NCBI GenBank assembly: GCA_937973555.1
Contig: CALJKL010000110.1
Span: 1 to 5,157 of the forward strand
Source: an uncultured Flavobacteriales bacterium
Lineage (GTDB): Bacteria; Bacteroidota; Bacteroidia; Flavobacteriales; Weeksellaceae
Length of the DNA: 5,157 nt
Direction of reading: 5' to 3'
The position numbers were made by a program, and so were the translations under genes. The notes beneath the pieces were generated by a model. It was not told the origin of the DNA. It saw only the letters and a list, made by a program, of their open reading frames with translations, and did not search any database. Positions 4,194 through 5,157 of the stretch are shown one piece after another; position 1 is the stretch's first letter; each line of letters starts with the position of its first letter.

Positions 4194-4433
4194 TTAATAT
4201 GGGATTTTAGTTGTATCAGGGTTTGGGCCTTTAGTTTCCCATTTGGCTTTGATAGGAGTTTTTGCCGGGTACCATAAGTTTTGATATACCGTTTCTTTAC
4301 AGGTTCTCCCATTTGCAAGAATGTAGGTAATTTCCCCATCGTCATCAATAAAAGACTCTTTGATTACTGGTGGATAGTGAGCCTTTACTTGTGCATGGAA
4401 ATTAGTTGTTCCGTTGGTTACTGTTTTTAACAT
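4194..4433 (-). CDS. unknown small phage protein, 79 residues
   Basis: From ATG at 4433. The protein is small and soluble, with aromatic and proline residues (AHYPPVIKESFIDDDGEITYILANGRT, then YQNLWYPAKTPIKAKWE) and no membrane helix, signal peptide or recognised motif. The middle part looks like a small beta sheet. It begins 18 bases after the lipoprotein gene's stop, behind the leader TAACCAATAAA then AAAACCTACC, which is almost the same as that of the lipoprotein gene. The product may be a small accessory or host-interaction protein, but no function can be read from it. Confidence 0.68.
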   Translation of the reverse strand: MLKTVTNGTTNFHAQVKAHYPPVIKESFIDDDGEITYILANGRTCKETVYQNLWYPAKTPIKAKWETKGPNPDTTKIPY

Positions 4434-4454
4434 GGTAGGTTTTTTTATTGGTTA
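4431..4454 (-). promoter_or_regulatory. repeated leader, copy 1 (before the 79-residue gene)
   Basis: The 24 bases ending in the ATG at 4433-4431 agree with the 24 bases ending in the ATG at 4685-4683 at 21 positions; only the central AAA (here) against CCC differs. The constant parts are TAACCAATAAA and ACCTACCATG. The element includes the stop codon of the preceding gene. It may be a translation-start signal in a host that does not use Shine-Dalgarno pairing. Confidence 0.6.
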
Positions 4455-4685
4455 GTGAATACGTTTTGCGTTAATCTTTTTACGGTTTACACTTGCCCTG
4501 AACGTAGCCATTTTACCACATGGCTTTGATCCGTCCAGTATTTTAAATCTGCCTCCCATACAAGATACTGTATCTCCATTACAATCATAGGTTATCCCTG
4601 AATAACTTTTAGGGGAGCAGGAAGCCAAAACCATCATTATAATAGTGGCTAAGGCTAAAAGATAAATTAAGGTTTTAGGTCGCAT
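4452..4685 (-). CDS. small lipoprotein with three cysteines in the mature part
   Basis: A 77-residue protein from ATG at 4685. The N-terminus MRPK is followed by a hydrophobic segment (LIYLLALATIIMMV) and a lipobox LASC with the lipidated cysteine at Cys23, so signal peptidase II would leave a 55-residue mature lipoprotein. The mature part holds Cys35, Cys42 and Cys56 (TYDCNGDTVSCMGG, SKPCGK) and ends basic (VNRKKINAKRIH). Phage lipoproteins of this size are known as o-spanins and as superinfection-exclusion proteins. Because it is far from the lysis genes and in an accessory operon on the other strand, exclusion or cell-surface modification is the more natural guess, but this is inference. 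Confidence 0.72.
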   Translation of the reverse strand: MRPKTLIYLLALATIIMMVLASCSPKSYSGITYDCNGDTVSCMGGRFKILDGSKPCGKMATFRASVNRKKINAKRIH

Positions 4686-4706
4686 GGTAGGTGGGTTTAT
4701 TGGTTA
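4683..4706 (-). promoter_or_regulatory. repeated leader, copy 2 (before the lipoprotein gene)
   Basis: Second copy of the 24-base leader, with central CCC. The preceding gene stops within it but in another frame than at copy 1, so the similarity is not explained by related protein C-termini. This favours selection on, or recent duplication of, the leader itself. Confidence 0.6.
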
Positions 4707-5128
4707 AGGGCTTTGGATGCAAGTAATTCTAATTCTTTTACCCCTTCAATATTCACACATTCATCAAACCCTTGTTTATTCCCTAATCTTAAAGCGGGCA
4801 AAACTTTCAAAAAACCATGTATTTCTGCCAAAGCCTCCCTTAGTAGTTTGTTTTGTTCTTTCAGTTCTTCCATTTCAATATCTTTTTTCGTTACTTGTTT
4901 TTGCGTTCTAAATATTTCCCGTTCTAATTTATCTATATATGTGTCATCTGTTTGTTCTGGTTGGGTGGGATGTTCGGATAGATAAATATGCTCAATTTCA
5001 ATGCCTGTTAATGATTGTGGATGACGATGTTTAAAATCACCTTCCATATAAAGCCCTTTTTCTGAATGGGTAATATCATTCCACCATTTTAAAGCCAGTT
5101 CTCTTGTTGTTTTGTTATCTGTATTCAT
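4697..5128 (-). CDS. unknown coiled-coil phage protein, 143 residues
   Basis: From ATG at 5128, first visible gene of the right-hand minus-strand operon. The N-terminal part (TTRELALKWWNDITHSEKGLYMEG, then FKHRHPQSLTGIEIEHIYLSEHP) looks like a small folded domain with a conserved-looking LKWW motif. Residues 62-108 are highly charged with regular leucines (YIDKLEREIFRTQ, IEMEELKEQNKLLREALAEIHGFL) and form a probable coiled coil, so the protein probably oligomerises. The C-terminus is helical. LKWW-type small proteins are common in Bacteroidota phages, but I know of no function. The gene ends 11 bases before the lipoprotein gene. The promoter must lie beyond the window edge or in the last 29 bases, where no good box is seen. 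Confidence 0.72.
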   Translation of the reverse strand: MNTDNKTTRELALKWWNDITHSEKGLYMEGDFKHRHPQSLTGIEIEHIYLSEHPTQPEQTDDTYIDKLEREIFRTQKQVTKKDIEMEELKEQNKLLREALAEIHGFLKVLPALRLGNKQGFDECVNIEGVKELELLASKALNQ

Positions 5129-5157
5129 TGCTTTGTTTTTTTAAAAGGTTTAATAAA

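Noticed and set aside
4713..4985. Plus-strand serine- and phenylalanine-rich frames opposite the coiled-coil gene
   Set aside because: Low-complexity Ser/Phe/Leu composition is the expected shadow of Lys/Glu-rich coiled-coil codons on the other strand.

Overview
The window looks like part of the genome of a tailed phage or prophage of a Bacteroidota host. The evidence is AT-rich DNA, start sites without Shine-Dalgarno sequences but with A-rich leaders, promoter-like sites of the Bacteroidota form (TTG, about 20 bases, TAnnTTTG), short tightly packed genes in blocks on both strands, and clear lysis genes. No integrase, terminase or structural gene is present, so temperate or lytic lifestyle cannot be decided here.

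Layout. (1) 3-1219, plus strand: a block of three genes, made of the end of a small membrane protein, an 88-residue two-helix membrane protein (holin-like) and a 241-residue protein with an N-terminal membrane anchor, a long coiled coil and a beta-rich C-terminus (spanin-like). (2) 1206-1397, minus strand: a small helix-turn-helix-like protein that overlaps the block tail to tail. (3) 1404-2051, no convincing protein gene but full of RNA signals: two matching plus-strand promoters, a palindrome, a minus-strand terminator, a tRNA 3' remnant, an intact tRNA-Arg(UCU), a strong plus-strand terminator and a long imperfect stem. (4) 2052-2854, minus strand: two genes, where the downstream reading frame stays open and looks coding well upstream of its first usable start codon. 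(5) 2968-3607, plus strand: a lysis cassette of a small two-helix holin candidate overlapping a GH24 (T4-lysozyme-type) endolysin with its E-D-T catalytic residues intact. (6) 3634-3695: two terminators back to back, one for each strand. (7) 3731-5128, minus strand: an operon of small accessory genes, namely a coiled-coil protein, a small lipoprotein, two unknown proteins and an additional 26-codon membrane micro-ORF. Several of its genes share nearly identical leaders just before the ATG.

How it may work together. The endolysin has no signal peptide, so it needs a holin; the 67-residue protein just before it is the best candidate. The left block would supply further membrane proteins and an envelope-spanning protein for the last step of lysis. 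The tRNA-Arg(UCU) reads AGA, which is 4 of the 7 arginine codons in the endolysin gene. The most unusual part is 1449-2010, where promoter and terminator signals outline an unannotated plus-strand RNA running antisense to the tRNA gene.
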